DNA of 64,000 nucleotides from Allocoprococcus comes (GTDB lineage Bacteria; Bacillota; Clostridia; Lachnospirales; Lachnospiraceae). Numbering within the stretch: position 1 is the stretch's first letter; every line of letters starts with the position of its first letter. Below, piece after piece: positions 10,154-18,081 of this stretch. The stretch spans positions 62,001 through 126,000 of the forward strand of contig NZ_JAAIMM010000002.1 in the NCBI RefSeq assembly GCF_013300725.1, in the 5' to 3' direction. Under the pieces are notes generated by a model that was not told where the DNA came from, searched no databases, and was given only the letters and a program-made list of their open reading frames with translations. The position numbers and the translations under genes were made by a program.

Positions 10154-11053
10154 ATGGGAATACTAGAGGAGATTAGAGAGTATTTTGCATCGACACAAAA
10201 TGGTGCAAGAGAAATTAAAGCGTTGCCAAAAGAATATTCAGCAATGGTTATCCGTAATAATGAAGGATATGGTGTTGCTATTGAATTTAATGATACTAGA
10301 GATATTTCAGAAAAATTTGCCAATAGCAGATTGTTTTCAAGAACTCTTGCAATTGGCGGGATAGAAAAGAAGTATCTTATACTGAGTTGTATGCTGGATA
10401 GTTTACGATATGAATTTGCTACGGTCTGTGCGCAATTTGTAGAGCCTGGGATTGATGGTATAGATAGAAAAAATCTTATGTCTGAACCATTGGAATGGTG
10501 GAAAAAGTGGCGTGAGTTAATGGGAAATACCATTTCTAATAAGGAAGCCTACAGTGTAATTGCAGAAATGATGGTTTTAGATGATTTATACACTCAGGAT
10601 AATACTGTGGAATGGACAGCTGTTAATTCTGGGAGCCACGATATAGAGGGAAACGAGAGCAGCTATGAAGTTAAGTCAACAGTAAAACGTTATGGTGCTA
10701 CTATTACTATATCTGGACAGCATCAGCTCCAAAGTTTAAAAAGATTACAGCTATATTTCTGTAGATTAGAACAGTCAAGAACAGGAATATCTATAAATGA
10801 TATGAAGGATAGACTGGTTGCAGATGGATATGATAAAGATAAGATTGAACAGCAGTTATATCAGTTAGGATATGAGCGGGGTGCAAGTATAAGGGAAGAA
10901 AAATACAAAGTACTAGAAAAAAGAAAATATGAGGTCGATGATACATTTCCGAAGATAACAAAAGCCTCATTTAAGGATGATCATATACCGGAGTCAATAA
11001 CGCAAATTACATATACCATTGATTTGGATGGCTTGGAATATACTGTATGGTGA
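10154..11053 (+). CDS. PD-(D/E)XK motif nuclease (DUF4420-like)
   Basis: In this 299-residue protein the middle part holds a PD-(D/E)XK nuclease signature: an upstream Glu in KEAYSVIAEM, Asp in GSHDIEG near residue 162, then YEVKST near 172-175, followed by the TISGQHQL strand. This matches the PD-(D/E)XK motif family (PF14390) commonly next to Z1 genes. It is the likely restriction nuclease for methyltransferase 1, cutting unmethylated DNA with help from the Z1 and GHKL ATPases. It starts 3 bases after the methyltransferase stop, with GGAGG upstream. Confidence 0.8.
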   Translation: MGILEEIREYFASTQNGAREIKALPKEYSAMVIRNNEGYGVAIEFNDTRDISEKFANSRLFSRTLAIGGIEKKYLILSCMLDSLRYEFATVCAQFVEPGIDGIDRKNLMSEPLEWWKKWRELMGNTISNKEAYSVIAEMMVLDDLYTQDNTVEWTAVNSGSHDIEGNESSYEVKSTVKRYGATITISGQHQLQSLKRLQLYFCRLEQSRTGISINDMKDRLVADGYDKDKIEQQLYQLGYERGASIREEKYKVLEKRKYEVDDTFPKITKASFKDDHIPESITQITYTIDLDGLEYTVW

Positions 11054-11069
11054 TCCCGGGAGAAAAGAA

Positions 11070-12329
11070 ATGTTTAGAGTAATTGAAACCTTTAGTGGAA
11101 TTGGCAGTCAGGCAAAAGCATTAACCAGGATAGGAAAACCTTTTGAAATTGTAAATACTGCAGATTGGGATATTAACGCAATACTGGCATATTGTCTGAT
11201 ACATAAAGGCAAAATTGATATTAATAAATATGCAGGAATTTCAGATGAAGATGTTATAAATTTTTTAAAAGGTTTATCGCTGAGTTCTGATGGAAAGAAA
11301 CCTATGAGTGATGAGGCGTTCAGGCGAATGCCAATGCATTTGAAACGAAGATTGTATGTAGCAATAAAAGAAACAAGAAACATGGTAAGTATTACGGATG
11401 TTATGGGAAGTGATATACCTGACAATATTGATTTATTCACATATTCATTTCCTTGCCAGGATTTATCATTATGTGGATGTTGGCATGGAAATAAAAGTGG
11501 AATAGCAAGGGATGCACATAATCGTTCTGGTATGCTTTGGGAAGTTGAACGTATATTGCTTGAAATGAATGAAATGGGAAAAGAATTACCTCGTTTTCTG
11601 CTTATGGAAAACGTGACCAATATTCTGTCAAAACCACATGCTGCAGATTTTGGTGATTGGAAGGCAACTTTAGAAAATCTGGGATATTATAATAAAATAT
11701 ATAGGCTTAATGCTCAAAATTTTGGTATTCCTCAAAAAAGAGAAAGAGCATATATGATCAGTATATTGTGCAAAAATAATGCAGAAACAATAGAACAGGT
11801 AGAAAAGTACTTTGAAGAACATAATTTGGAAAAGGATGAGGCAACACATTTAAAGCAAAGAGATTTAAGGTTAAAAGACATTCTTTGTTTAGATTACGAT
11901 AATGTTCCCCAATATAAGGAAGAAGCTGATGCAAGTAAACCTAATGATACGCCTTCCAGAAGAAAAATATGGGAAGATAATGAATTGCTGTATGATGGAA
12001 AAGAGATTAGGGACATAGTTGTTAATACAGTAACGACAAAGCAAGACCGTAATCCTAATTCTGGATTGATTATTTATAAGAATCGGGCAAGAGGAAAGAC
12101 AAAATGGCGATATCTGACTCCAAGAGAGTGTTTTAAGTTGATGGGGTTTGATGAATCGGATTTTGACAGGATAATCAGTGACAATCCTATGGTAACAAAG
12201 AACAGATATTTGTATTCAACAGAGAAGCTTATTAAACTGGCAGGTAATAGTATCGTGGTTGATGTTTTGGAAGCTATTTTCCGACAGATAATGGATATTA
12301 ATGAGAAGATTTTAGGTGAAAGAAAATGA
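11070..12329 (+). CDS. DNA (cytosine-5) methyltransferase, second of two
   Basis: The 419-residue protein has motif I ETFSGIGSQAKAL (residues 6-18), catalytic FPCQDLSL near 127, MENVTN near 179, PQKRERAY near 222 and motif X LAGNSIV near 390. It is clearly diverged from methyltransferase 1 (different motif I and IV surroundings), so it probably has a different target. The start at 11070 follows GGGAG; an upstream in-frame ATG at 11019 would overlap the nuclease gene and lacks a site. The stop overlaps the HNH gene start (ATGA at 12326-12329), pointing to a methyltransferase 2 plus HNH restriction pair. Confidence 0.92.
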   Translation: MFRVIETFSGIGSQAKALTRIGKPFEIVNTADWDINAILAYCLIHKGKIDINKYAGISDEDVINFLKGLSLSSDGKKPMSDEAFRRMPMHLKRRLYVAIKETRNMVSITDVMGSDIPDNIDLFTYSFPCQDLSLCGCWHGNKSGIARDAHNRSGMLWEVERILLEMNEMGKELPRFLLMENVTNILSKPHAADFGDWKATLENLGYYNKIYRLNAQNFGIPQKRERAYMISILCKNNAETIEQVEKYFEEHNLEKDEATHLKQRDLRLKDILCLDYDNVPQYKEEADASKPNDTPSRRKIWEDNELLYDGKEIRDIVVNTVTTKQDRNPNSGLIIYKNRARGKTKWRYLTPRECFKLMGFDESDFDRIISDNPMVTKNRYLYSTEKLIKLAGNSIVVDVLEAIFRQIMDINEKILGERK

Positions 12330-13081
12330 CAATAAATCAGAAAAAGTCACTAGTGGCATTTTATATTTCAAAGTTCAATGATGATGCATTTCGTGAATTG
12401 GGATATGGTGGACCGGTGTCAAAAGCGATGGATGACTTATCCGTACGAATTACTGGTCCGGGTGTTGCACCTAATGCTTATTTAAGACGAAGACGGGATG
12501 AATTTGATGTGTTTTTTGATAATGGAAGAGCTGGACAATGTAACAGAAAACCAACAGCGACTGTAACAGAACTTTATGAGCAATGGGATGTAATGGAGTT
12601 TGAAGAAATAACAGAAATTGTGAAATCAGTTTTGGATGGAACAATGGAAGAAACTCAGGTGATAAATTTAGATGTTGATGGAGAAAAAGTTTCAGAATAT
12701 GATGTTGAACAGTATTTAAACTTTGATGATAATACAGCAGCATTAAATAAGACGGTAAAATCTGTGATAGAACGTACCTATTCTAAAAAGAAAGTAGATA
12801 TGTTAAAGCGTCTATATGCGTATAGATGTCAGATATGTGGTCAAAATGTTGGTGAAGAACATGGCGTTAATATTGCGGAAGCTCATCATATTAAGTATTT
12901 TTCAAAGAGTGTTGATAATTCATCAGATAATCTTCTTATATTGTGTCCAAATCATCATAGTCTGATTCATGCATTAAATCCAGAATTTGATTATGATGAA
13001 TTGCAGTATATCTATCCGGACGGAACGATTGATAAAATTGTATTGGATTTGCATTTGACCCGTGGTAAGGAGGAAGAATAA
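12326..13081 (+). CDS. HNH endonuclease, probable restriction partner of methyltransferase 2
   Basis: The C-terminal half of this 251-residue protein is a complete HNH module: Cys pair CQICG near 168-171, AEAHHI near 189, the Asn of the SSDNLLILC stretch and CPNHHSLIH near 207-215, with the zinc-binding Cys pairs intact. The N-terminal 150 residues are of unknown fold and could recognise DNA. It overlaps methyltransferase 2 by four bases. The arrangement suggests a type II enzyme pair, although a modification-dependent nuclease cannot be excluded. Confidence 0.82.
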   Translation: MTINQKKSLVAFYISKFNDDAFRELGYGGPVSKAMDDLSVRITGPGVAPNAYLRRRRDEFDVFFDNGRAGQCNRKPTATVTELYEQWDVMEFEEITEIVKSVLDGTMEETQVINLDVDGEKVSEYDVEQYLNFDDNTAALNKTVKSVIERTYSKKKVDMLKRLYAYRCQICGQNVGEEHGVNIAEAHHIKYFSKSVDNSSDNLLILCPNHHSLIHALNPEFDYDELQYIYPDGTIDKIVLDLHLTRGKEEE

Positions 13082-13083
13082 AA

Positions 13084-13293
13084 ATGACAATATCTGAGCA
13101 AATAAAAGTATTATGTGTTAGACAGAAAATAAGTCTGGCAGAGTTGGCAAGGAGATTGGGAACAACACCTCAAAATTTTAATGCAAAACTGAAAAGAGAA
13201 AGTTTTACTGTGGCAGAGCTGGAGGATATAGCAGAAGCTGCGGGTGTTACTTTTGAAAGAAGTTTTGTGTTGGATGATGGAGATACAGTATAA
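13084..13293 (+). CDS. Small helix-turn-helix (XRE-like) protein
   Basis: This 69-residue protein is almost entirely one helix-turn-helix domain (SLAELARRLGTTPQNFNAK, with recognition helix near residues 28-38). Such proteins often regulate restriction-modification genes like a controller protein. It lies 2 bases after the HNH stop and 14 before the Vsr start, inside the operon. Likely operators were not identified. Confidence 0.75.
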   Translation: MTISEQIKVLCVRQKISLAELARRLGTTPQNFNAKLKRESFTVAELEDIAEAAGVTFERSFVLDDGDTV

Positions 13294-13306
13294 GAAGGTG
13301 ATATAT

Positions 13307-13750
13307 ATGGCGGATGTTTTGACTAAAGAACAACGGCATAAAAACATGAAAAATATCCATGGAAAAGATACTAAAATTGAAATTATCCTTAGAAAAGCTT
13401 TATGGGCAAAAGGTTATCGGTACCGGAAGAATTATAAAAAGTTACCGGGAAATCCGGATATTGTGCTGACAAAATATAAGATAGCAATTTTCTGTGACGG
13501 AGAATTTTTCCATGGAAAGGACTGGGAAGTATTAAAACCAAGGCTGGAGAAGAGCAATAATAGTGAGTTTTGGATAAGCAAGATATCTCGCAACAGAGAG
13601 AGGGATGACGAAGTAAACAAGAGATTATTATTTGAAGGATGGACGGTTATCCGCTTTTGGGGTGATGATATTAAGAAGCACACGGATGAGTGCGTGAAGG
13701 TTGTGGAAGAAGCAATACAGGATATGGTACTTGAGGATATGGAATTGTAA
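13307..13750 (+). CDS. Very short patch repair (Vsr)-type endonuclease
   Basis: The 147-residue protein matches the Vsr family: MKNIHGKDTKIEIILRKAL at the N-terminus, the catalytic Asp in LPGNPDIVL, then FCDGEFFHGKDW, WISKISRNRERD and GWTVIRFWGDD. Vsr nicks beside T:G mismatches left by deamination of 5-methylcytosine, so it fits an operon with two C5 methyltransferases. The usual Vsr zinc ligands (the WHGHxC-type His/Cys cluster and a late Cys) are largely absent here, suggesting a zinc-poor variant. The start at 13307 has AGAAGG upstream; a longer frame from 13244 would overlap the HTH gene. Confidence 0.85.
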   Translation: MADVLTKEQRHKNMKNIHGKDTKIEIILRKALWAKGYRYRKNYKKLPGNPDIVLTKYKIAIFCDGEFFHGKDWEVLKPRLEKSNNSEFWISKISRNRERDDEVNKRLLFEGWTVIRFWGDDIKKHTDECVKVVEEAIQDMVLEDMEL

Positions 13751-13802
13751 ATGGTAATAGTAGTATATAAATGAAACAGATAGTTTGGTGAGTGGGGCGA
13801 AG

Positions 13803-14780
13803 ATGAATAGAACAGATAAACCAAAGATGACATCAAAAGCATTAGTAGATAAATTACGTGATGAAAAGGGTGTCTCATTCAAATATGTAACAGAAGATAA
13901 TGCAGAAAAATATTTAGCGCAAATAAATAATTATTTGCGTACTGCGTCATATAGAAAAAATTATCAGAAATACTTAAATGGTCCGTCAAAAGGAAAATAC
14001 ATTGATTTAGATTTTGCATATTTACAGGAATTGTCGACGGTGGATATGCATCTGAGAAATTTGGTTACAAAGATGTGCATTGATATTGAACATGATCTAA
14101 AGGTGTTACTTTTGGAGAATCTTGAAAATGATTCCGGGGAAGATGGTTATGATATAGTTGATAATTTTTTGAGTAATAATCCATATATTGTTGGTAAAAT
14201 AGAAGCTGCAAGTTCATCTCCATTTACCGGGAACCTAATCAATAAGTATTTTACGGTACATAGAGTATATAATGCCCAGAAAGGAAAAACGGAAAATAGA
14301 ATAACAGCATTTGACTGTCCGGCCTGGGTATTGATGGAATTATTGAGTTTTGGAGATTTCATTCGTTTTTATGAATATTATTATGGATTGAAGGGTGGTA
14401 TGCCAGTTGATATATCTATGATTAATCTGGTAAAGAGTTTAAGAAATGGATGTGCACATAATAATTGTATCATTGCGGATTTGAATCCGGGAAGTTCTAT
14501 AGCACCGGCAGCCATATATCGAATAATCAAGACAATGCCAGATATAAATAAAAATCAGAGGCAAAAGAAATTGTCCTGTCGTGCGGTTTTAGAGTTCGTT
14601 AGTATGCTTTGTGTATATGATATGGTCGTATCCGAAAAAGTAAAAAAACACCGAATTAATGAGCTTAAGCGATTGTTTGATGTTCGTATTAGAGAAAAAA
14701 AGGGATTTTTCCAAAAGAATCAGCTGATAACAAGTACTTTTGATTTTGTTTACAAAGTTATAAAAAATTTGTTTGGATAA
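13803..14780 (+). CDS. Abi_2 (AbiD/AbiF)-family abortive-infection HEPN protein
   Basis: The N-terminal half of this 325-residue protein matches the Abi_2 family pattern (YLAQINNYLRTASYRKNY, YLQELSTVDMHLRNLV). A HEPN ribonuclease-type Rx4H motif, RNGCAH, is at about residues 214-219. HEPN proteins of this family act as RNA-cutting toxins in phage abortive infection. Start at 13803 chosen over a TTG at 13785. It is 52 bases after the Vsr gene and may be read from the operon. The short RNA unit directly downstream (14845-14907) is probably its partner RNA. Confidence 0.82.
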   Translation: MNRTDKPKMTSKALVDKLRDEKGVSFKYVTEDNAEKYLAQINNYLRTASYRKNYQKYLNGPSKGKYIDLDFAYLQELSTVDMHLRNLVTKMCIDIEHDLKVLLLENLENDSGEDGYDIVDNFLSNNPYIVGKIEAASSSPFTGNLINKYFTVHRVYNAQKGKTENRITAFDCPAWVLMELLSFGDFIRFYEYYYGLKGGMPVDISMINLVKSLRNGCAHNNCIIADLNPGSSIAPAAIYRIIKTMPDINKNQRQKKLSCRAVLEFVSMLCVYDMVVSEKVKKHRINELKRLFDVRIREKKGFFQKNQLITSTFDFVYKVIKNLFG

Positions 14781-14809
14781 ATTTGGACAAGTAGATTTTA
14801 GGAAAAGTA

Positions 14810-14838
14810 TTGACTTTTTCAAAAAAACTACATATACT
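14810..14838 (+). promoter_or_regulatory. Promoter of a small RNA downstream of the Abi_2 gene
   Basis: TTGACT (14810-14815), a 17-base spacer and TATACT (14833-14838) make a near-consensus promoter. No coding frame of useful length follows before the terminator at 14907, which points to a noncoding transcript of about 60 nt. Confidence 0.7.
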
Positions 14839-14844
14839 ATGAAT

Positions 14845-14907
14845 AGAATCATAAAACACTTATGTGTTTTTGTAAGGGCGGCGTTGCGACGGCGCTCTAT
14901 TTTTTTG
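14845..14907 (+). ncRNA. Candidate AbiF-type small RNA
   Basis: From the predicted start near 14845 the transcript would fold into a 7-bp hairpin with a 4-base loop (AAAACAC TTAT GTGTTTT, 14853-14870). A second GC-rich hairpin (about 14874-14898) is followed by a run of T residues, ending near 14905. A short, stable two-hairpin RNA directly 3' of an Abi_2 gene fits the AbiF RNA motif described by comparative genomics. The match to that motif is by position and architecture; no covariance search was possible. Confidence 0.6.
14874..14907 (+). terminator. Intrinsic terminator of the small RNA
   Basis: A GC-rich stem (AGGGCG pairing with CGCTCT, plus an inner CGT/ACG) is followed directly by a T-rich tract at 14899-14907. 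It ends the candidate small RNA and would also stop read-through from the defence operon. Confidence 0.7.
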
Positions 14908-14975
14908 TTTAAATGCAAGCACTAAAAGCACCAAATCCCGGTGCAAATTTCCCCAAAAAACACCACCCCTGTCCA

Positions 14976-15004
14976 TAGACAAACACAAAACCCCATCGTA
15001 TAAT
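14976..15004 (+). promoter_or_regulatory. Promoter of the long structured leader RNA
   Basis: TAGACA (14976-14981, five of six matches to TTGACA) is 17 bases upstream of a perfect TATAAT (14999-15004). Transcription would start near 15011, immediately before the first hairpin of the structured region. Confidence 0.65.
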
Positions 15005-15010
15005 GAACAC

Positions 15011-15652
15011 ACGGTTTGCAAATTTCATACTCTGCAGAAGTGTACAATTACTGGCCGTAGCAGTATGATATTTTGCGGAAATCAGAAAAAGGTCAAAAAT
15101 TGGCGCTTTTTAGAAAAAATAAACCATGATAGTCCCTTGTGGACGGCACAGGATTGGTTTATCCTATATCCAGGCTTGAGACAAGCCAATGAGAAAATGA
15201 AAATTGACAACTGAATAGCAGTTACAGATTTGAGTAAAATTACGGATCATATACCCGCAGGATGAAAGTCACAGTTATCATATTAGTAGGCTGATGGATT
15301 GAGAGATGAAGGCTGAGAGGCTGGACGGAAGTCTGGGCAATGCGGGAGCAGGTATGTTGCGTAAGGATAATAACCCATGAGGGGCGAGAAGATCGTCCCG
15401 ATCCCCGCAATGCAGGTAGGGGAGATAGTGCTTCTCCAGAATGGAGGAGGGCGTCGTGAACACAGCTAGTGGCTCGTCTGTAATTCCCGGAGGTGAGTAC
15501 ACCTTTACGTATACGGGGCGATGAGGGGTCAGGAAGACCGGCGTATACCTTCATAGGACGTTAAGAGAAGTCCAAAACAGAATTAGTGATAATCAGAATC
15601 GTTATCCATAGTTTATGCATTTTCGAATGAGCTATGGGTAGCGATTTTTTTA
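15011..15652 (+). ncRNA. Long structured leader or standalone RNA at the element end
   Basis: About 640 bases have no convincing coding frame but many inverted repeats: 15018-15034 with 15060-15076; ATAAACCA/TGGTTTAT (15119-15126 with 15155-15162) enclosing GTCC/GGAC; GGCTTG AGA CAAGCC (15173-15187); GGGGCGA/TCGTCCC (15381-15399); GGAGA/TCTCC (15421-15437); AGGTG AGTA CACCT (15491-15504); and paired GTATAC copies (15509 and 15542) around GGTC/GACC. The stretch is purine- and GC-rich compared with the AT-rich cargo before it. It ends in a 15-bp terminator just before a 52-residue ORF, so it could be an attenuating leader or a free RNA. I do not recognise a known family; group II intron and IscB-type RNA hallmarks were not found. 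Confidence 0.6.
15597..15652 (+). terminator. Intrinsic terminator or attenuator before the 52-residue ORF
   Basis: Left arm 15597-15611 (AATCGTTATCCATAG) pairs over 15 positions, two of them G-U, with right arm 15632-15646 (CTATGGGTAGCGATT), followed by a T-run to about 15651. It ends only 4 bases before the GGAGG-type ribosome binding site of the next ORF, the classical layout of transcription attenuation. Confidence 0.8.
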
Positions 15653-15667
15653 ATGGAGGTAACTCAG

Positions 15668-15826
15668 ATGGAGGAAAAAATAGATATTAAAGCAAAAACA
15701 ATTAAGGTGGATACGGGTAAAGGAAATGCCATAAAAGTAACCATGTCATATGGTGAACAATCAACGCTGGAAGAGTTGTTGATAGCATATCTGGGACAGG
15801 AAATAGCAGGCGACAGTGCAGCATAA
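15668..15826 (+). CDS. Small protein of unknown function at the element terminus (52 residues)
   Basis: The ORF starts with ATG at 15668 behind a good site (GGAGGT at 15656-15661) and stops at 15824-15826, giving 52 residues. It is soluble, with alternating charged and hydrophobic strands (KTIKVDTGKGNAIKVTMSYGE) and a short C-terminal helix. I do not recognise a family. It is the last gene of the element and lies about 25 bases from the inferred attachment junction. On circularization it would be joined to whatever gene sits at the left end, possibly the recombinase. Confidence 0.6.
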   Translation: MEEKIDIKAKTIKVDTGKGNAIKVTMSYGEQSTLEELLIAYLGQEIAGDSAA

Positions 15827-15856
15827 TAGCGGCTACCCGATGATGCATAAGGTACT
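15827..15856. other. Inferred right attachment junction of the mobile element
   Basis: Upstream of 15851 the helicase reading frame is lost (in-frame TAA at 15848-15850). From 15851 it is intact, beginning GTGKT, the middle of a Walker A motif that normally reads ATGTGKT. The crossover must therefore lie close to this point, perhaps within GGTACTGG. The matching left junction, with the helicase N-terminal part, is outside the window. Confidence 0.6.
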
Positions 15857-18037
15857 GGAAAAACATACGCCTCTGCATTTGCAACGCGTGAATTAGGCTT
15901 TAAACGTGTTCTCTTTTTGGTACATCGGAATCAAATTGCAAAGCAGGCAATGAAATCCTATCGTAAGGTATTTAATGGAACAGTATCTATGGGAATGGTT
16001 ACTGGGAAACAACAGGATTATGATGCAGATTTTGTTTTCGGAACCATCCAGACAATCAGCAAAGAAGAAACTTTGAAACACTATGAGCGGGATCACTGGG
16101 ACTTGATTATTATTGATGAAGCTCACCACAGTTCTGCTGCCAGTTACAAACGCATCATGGACTATTTTACCCCTCGTCTCTGGCTTGGAATGACTGCCAC
16201 ACCGGATAAACGAGATGACAATCTGGAAGGCAGAAATATTTATGAGATTTTCAATCATCAGATTGCTTATGAAATCCGTTTGCAAAATGCGATGGAAGAG
16301 GATTTACTTTGTCCTTTTCACTATTTCGGCATTACGGATCTGGAAATTATCAGTGACTGTGGAAAATCATCGGAAGAAAAGATGGAAAACTTCCGGTATT
16401 TAACTTCGGATACCAGAGTCTTAAACGTTATGAAACAGGCTGAATTTTTCGGGTACAGTGGAGAACGTGTCAAAGGACTTATTTTCTGCAGCCGGATTGA
16501 TGAAGCAAAAGAATTATCTGCCAAATTCAATGAAAAAGGGTGGCGGACGCTTGTTCTCAGCGGAAGTGACTCAGAATCAGTACGTGAAGACGCCATTGAC
16601 CGCCTTACGGGAGATGACAACCAAAATGCATTAGACTATGTCATTTCTGTGGATATATTTTCTGAAGGTGTGGACGCACCAGAGATCAATCAGGTGATCA
16701 TGCTACGTCCAACTGAATCACCGATTGTATTTATCCAACAGCTAGGACGTGGTCTCCGAAAAGCAGAAGGGAAAGAATATGTGGTTGTATTGGATTTCAT
16801 TGGAAATTATCGGAATAATTTTATGATTCCAATTGCCCTGTCCGGCGATCGCAGCTACAATAAAGATAATATCCGCCGTTACATCACAGAAGGTGGCAGG
16901 GTAATTCCTGGCGCAAGCACGATCCATTTTGATGCGATTTCCAGAAAACGAATTTTCCAGGCGATTGATAATGCAAATTTCAGCGATATCAAGTTAATCC
17001 GCGAAAATTATACAAACCTGAAAAATAAACTTGGACATATTCCTGCGCTTGCTGATTTTGATAAATATGGTGAGATGGATGTTTTGAGAATCTTTGATAA
17101 TAACAGTCTGGGGTCTTATTATAAATTCCTTGTGAAATATGAGAAAGAATATAAAATCCGTTTATCTGCTGATGAAGAGAAAGTAATTGAGTTTGTTTCA
17201 AAGAAACTGGCAAGTGGTAAACGAATCCATGAACTGGAATTGCTGAAACGTTCATTAAAATATCATCACGGTCTGCTTGGGCTTTTGCAGGAATCACTTT
17301 CTGAAAATTATCAGCAGTCCATGAATGAAAATTGTGCTGAGAATATCGTAAACTTGCTGACCAATCATTTTCCGACAAACGCTGCACAAAAAACTTATGC
17401 AAACTGTGTTTTCCTTGAAAAAGAAGATGGGGATTATGCCATTTCCAAGACTTTTGAAGCAATGCTGCAAAACCCGGATTTCTATCATATTTTAGAGGAA
17501 TTAGTGGACTTTGGCATTTCACGATATCATGCAAACTACAGTAACCGCTATCAGAATACAGATCTGGTATTATACCAAAAATATACATATGAAGATGTCT
17601 GCCGATTGCTGAACTGGGAACGAAATGAAGTTCCTCTCAATATTGGTGGTTATAAGTTTGATAAAAAAACAAAGACTTTCCCGATTTTTATCAATTATGA
17701 TAAACAGGATGATATTAGTGATACCACCAAATATGAAGATCATTTTGTAGGTTATAACTGTTTGATTGCTATTTCCAAAAGCGGAAGAACTCTTGTTTCA
17801 GAAGATGTACAGAATTTTCTGCATGCGAAAGAACGTGGCATTGATGTTCAGCTTTTTGTGAGAAAGAATAAAGATGATAAGATTTCCAAAGAATTTTATT
17901 ATCTTGGACGCGTGAATGCGACCGGGCAGGTAAAGGAATTCGTGATGCCGAATACGGATAAGACAGCAGTGGAGATCGAATGGATTCTGGATACACCGGT
18001 GAGAGAAGATATTTATGAATATATTGTAAATGGATAA
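15851..18037 (+). pseudogene. DEAH-box helicase with DUF3427-like tail, N-terminus removed by element insertion
   Basis: The remaining 728 codons contain Walker A GTGKT at the very start, DEAH (IIDEAHHSSA), MTATP, a C-terminal helicase domain ending in QQLGRGLRKAEGKE, and a long C-terminal region like DUF3427 (ISKSGRTLVSEDVQNFL, REFYYLG-type end). Intact relatives have an N-terminal phosphodiesterase-like or helicase-priming region of a few hundred residues, missing here. The first internal ATG is at 15917, after Walker A, so a protein made from it would lack ATP binding. Members are thought to act in DNA repair or defence. The gene is the insertion target of the element and is best called broken. 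Confidence 0.85.
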
Positions 18038-18081
18038 AACGAAAACACTTTAACACTACTATACAACAGGAGATAACTACC

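Larger units (their letters stand above)
1..15850. mobile_element. Right-hand part of an integrative mobilizable/conjugative element (left end outside window)
   Basis: The interval carries a relaxosome gene end, a relaxase, a large defence cargo and a structured terminal region. It stops exactly where a truncated helicase gene begins in frame at its Walker A motif (15851). The cargo is visibly more AT-rich than the genes after 22 kb. The right boundary is inferred from the broken helicase and lies between about 15827 and 15856. No recombinase gene is visible here, so it must lie at the left end, outside the window. The type of element (serine or tyrosine recombinase, self-transmissible or only mobilizable) cannot be decided from this sequence. 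Confidence 0.7.

Noticed and set aside
15240-15554. Minus-strand ORFs of 104 and 74 codons over the structured region
   Set aside because: They lack a ribosome binding site and have Arg/Ser/Pro/Leu-rich shadow composition; the region is better explained by a structured RNA.
15011-15652. Group II intron or IscB/TnpB-associated RNA
   Set aside because: No domain V-like sequence, GTGCG-type start, reverse transcriptase or nuclease gene is found with the region.
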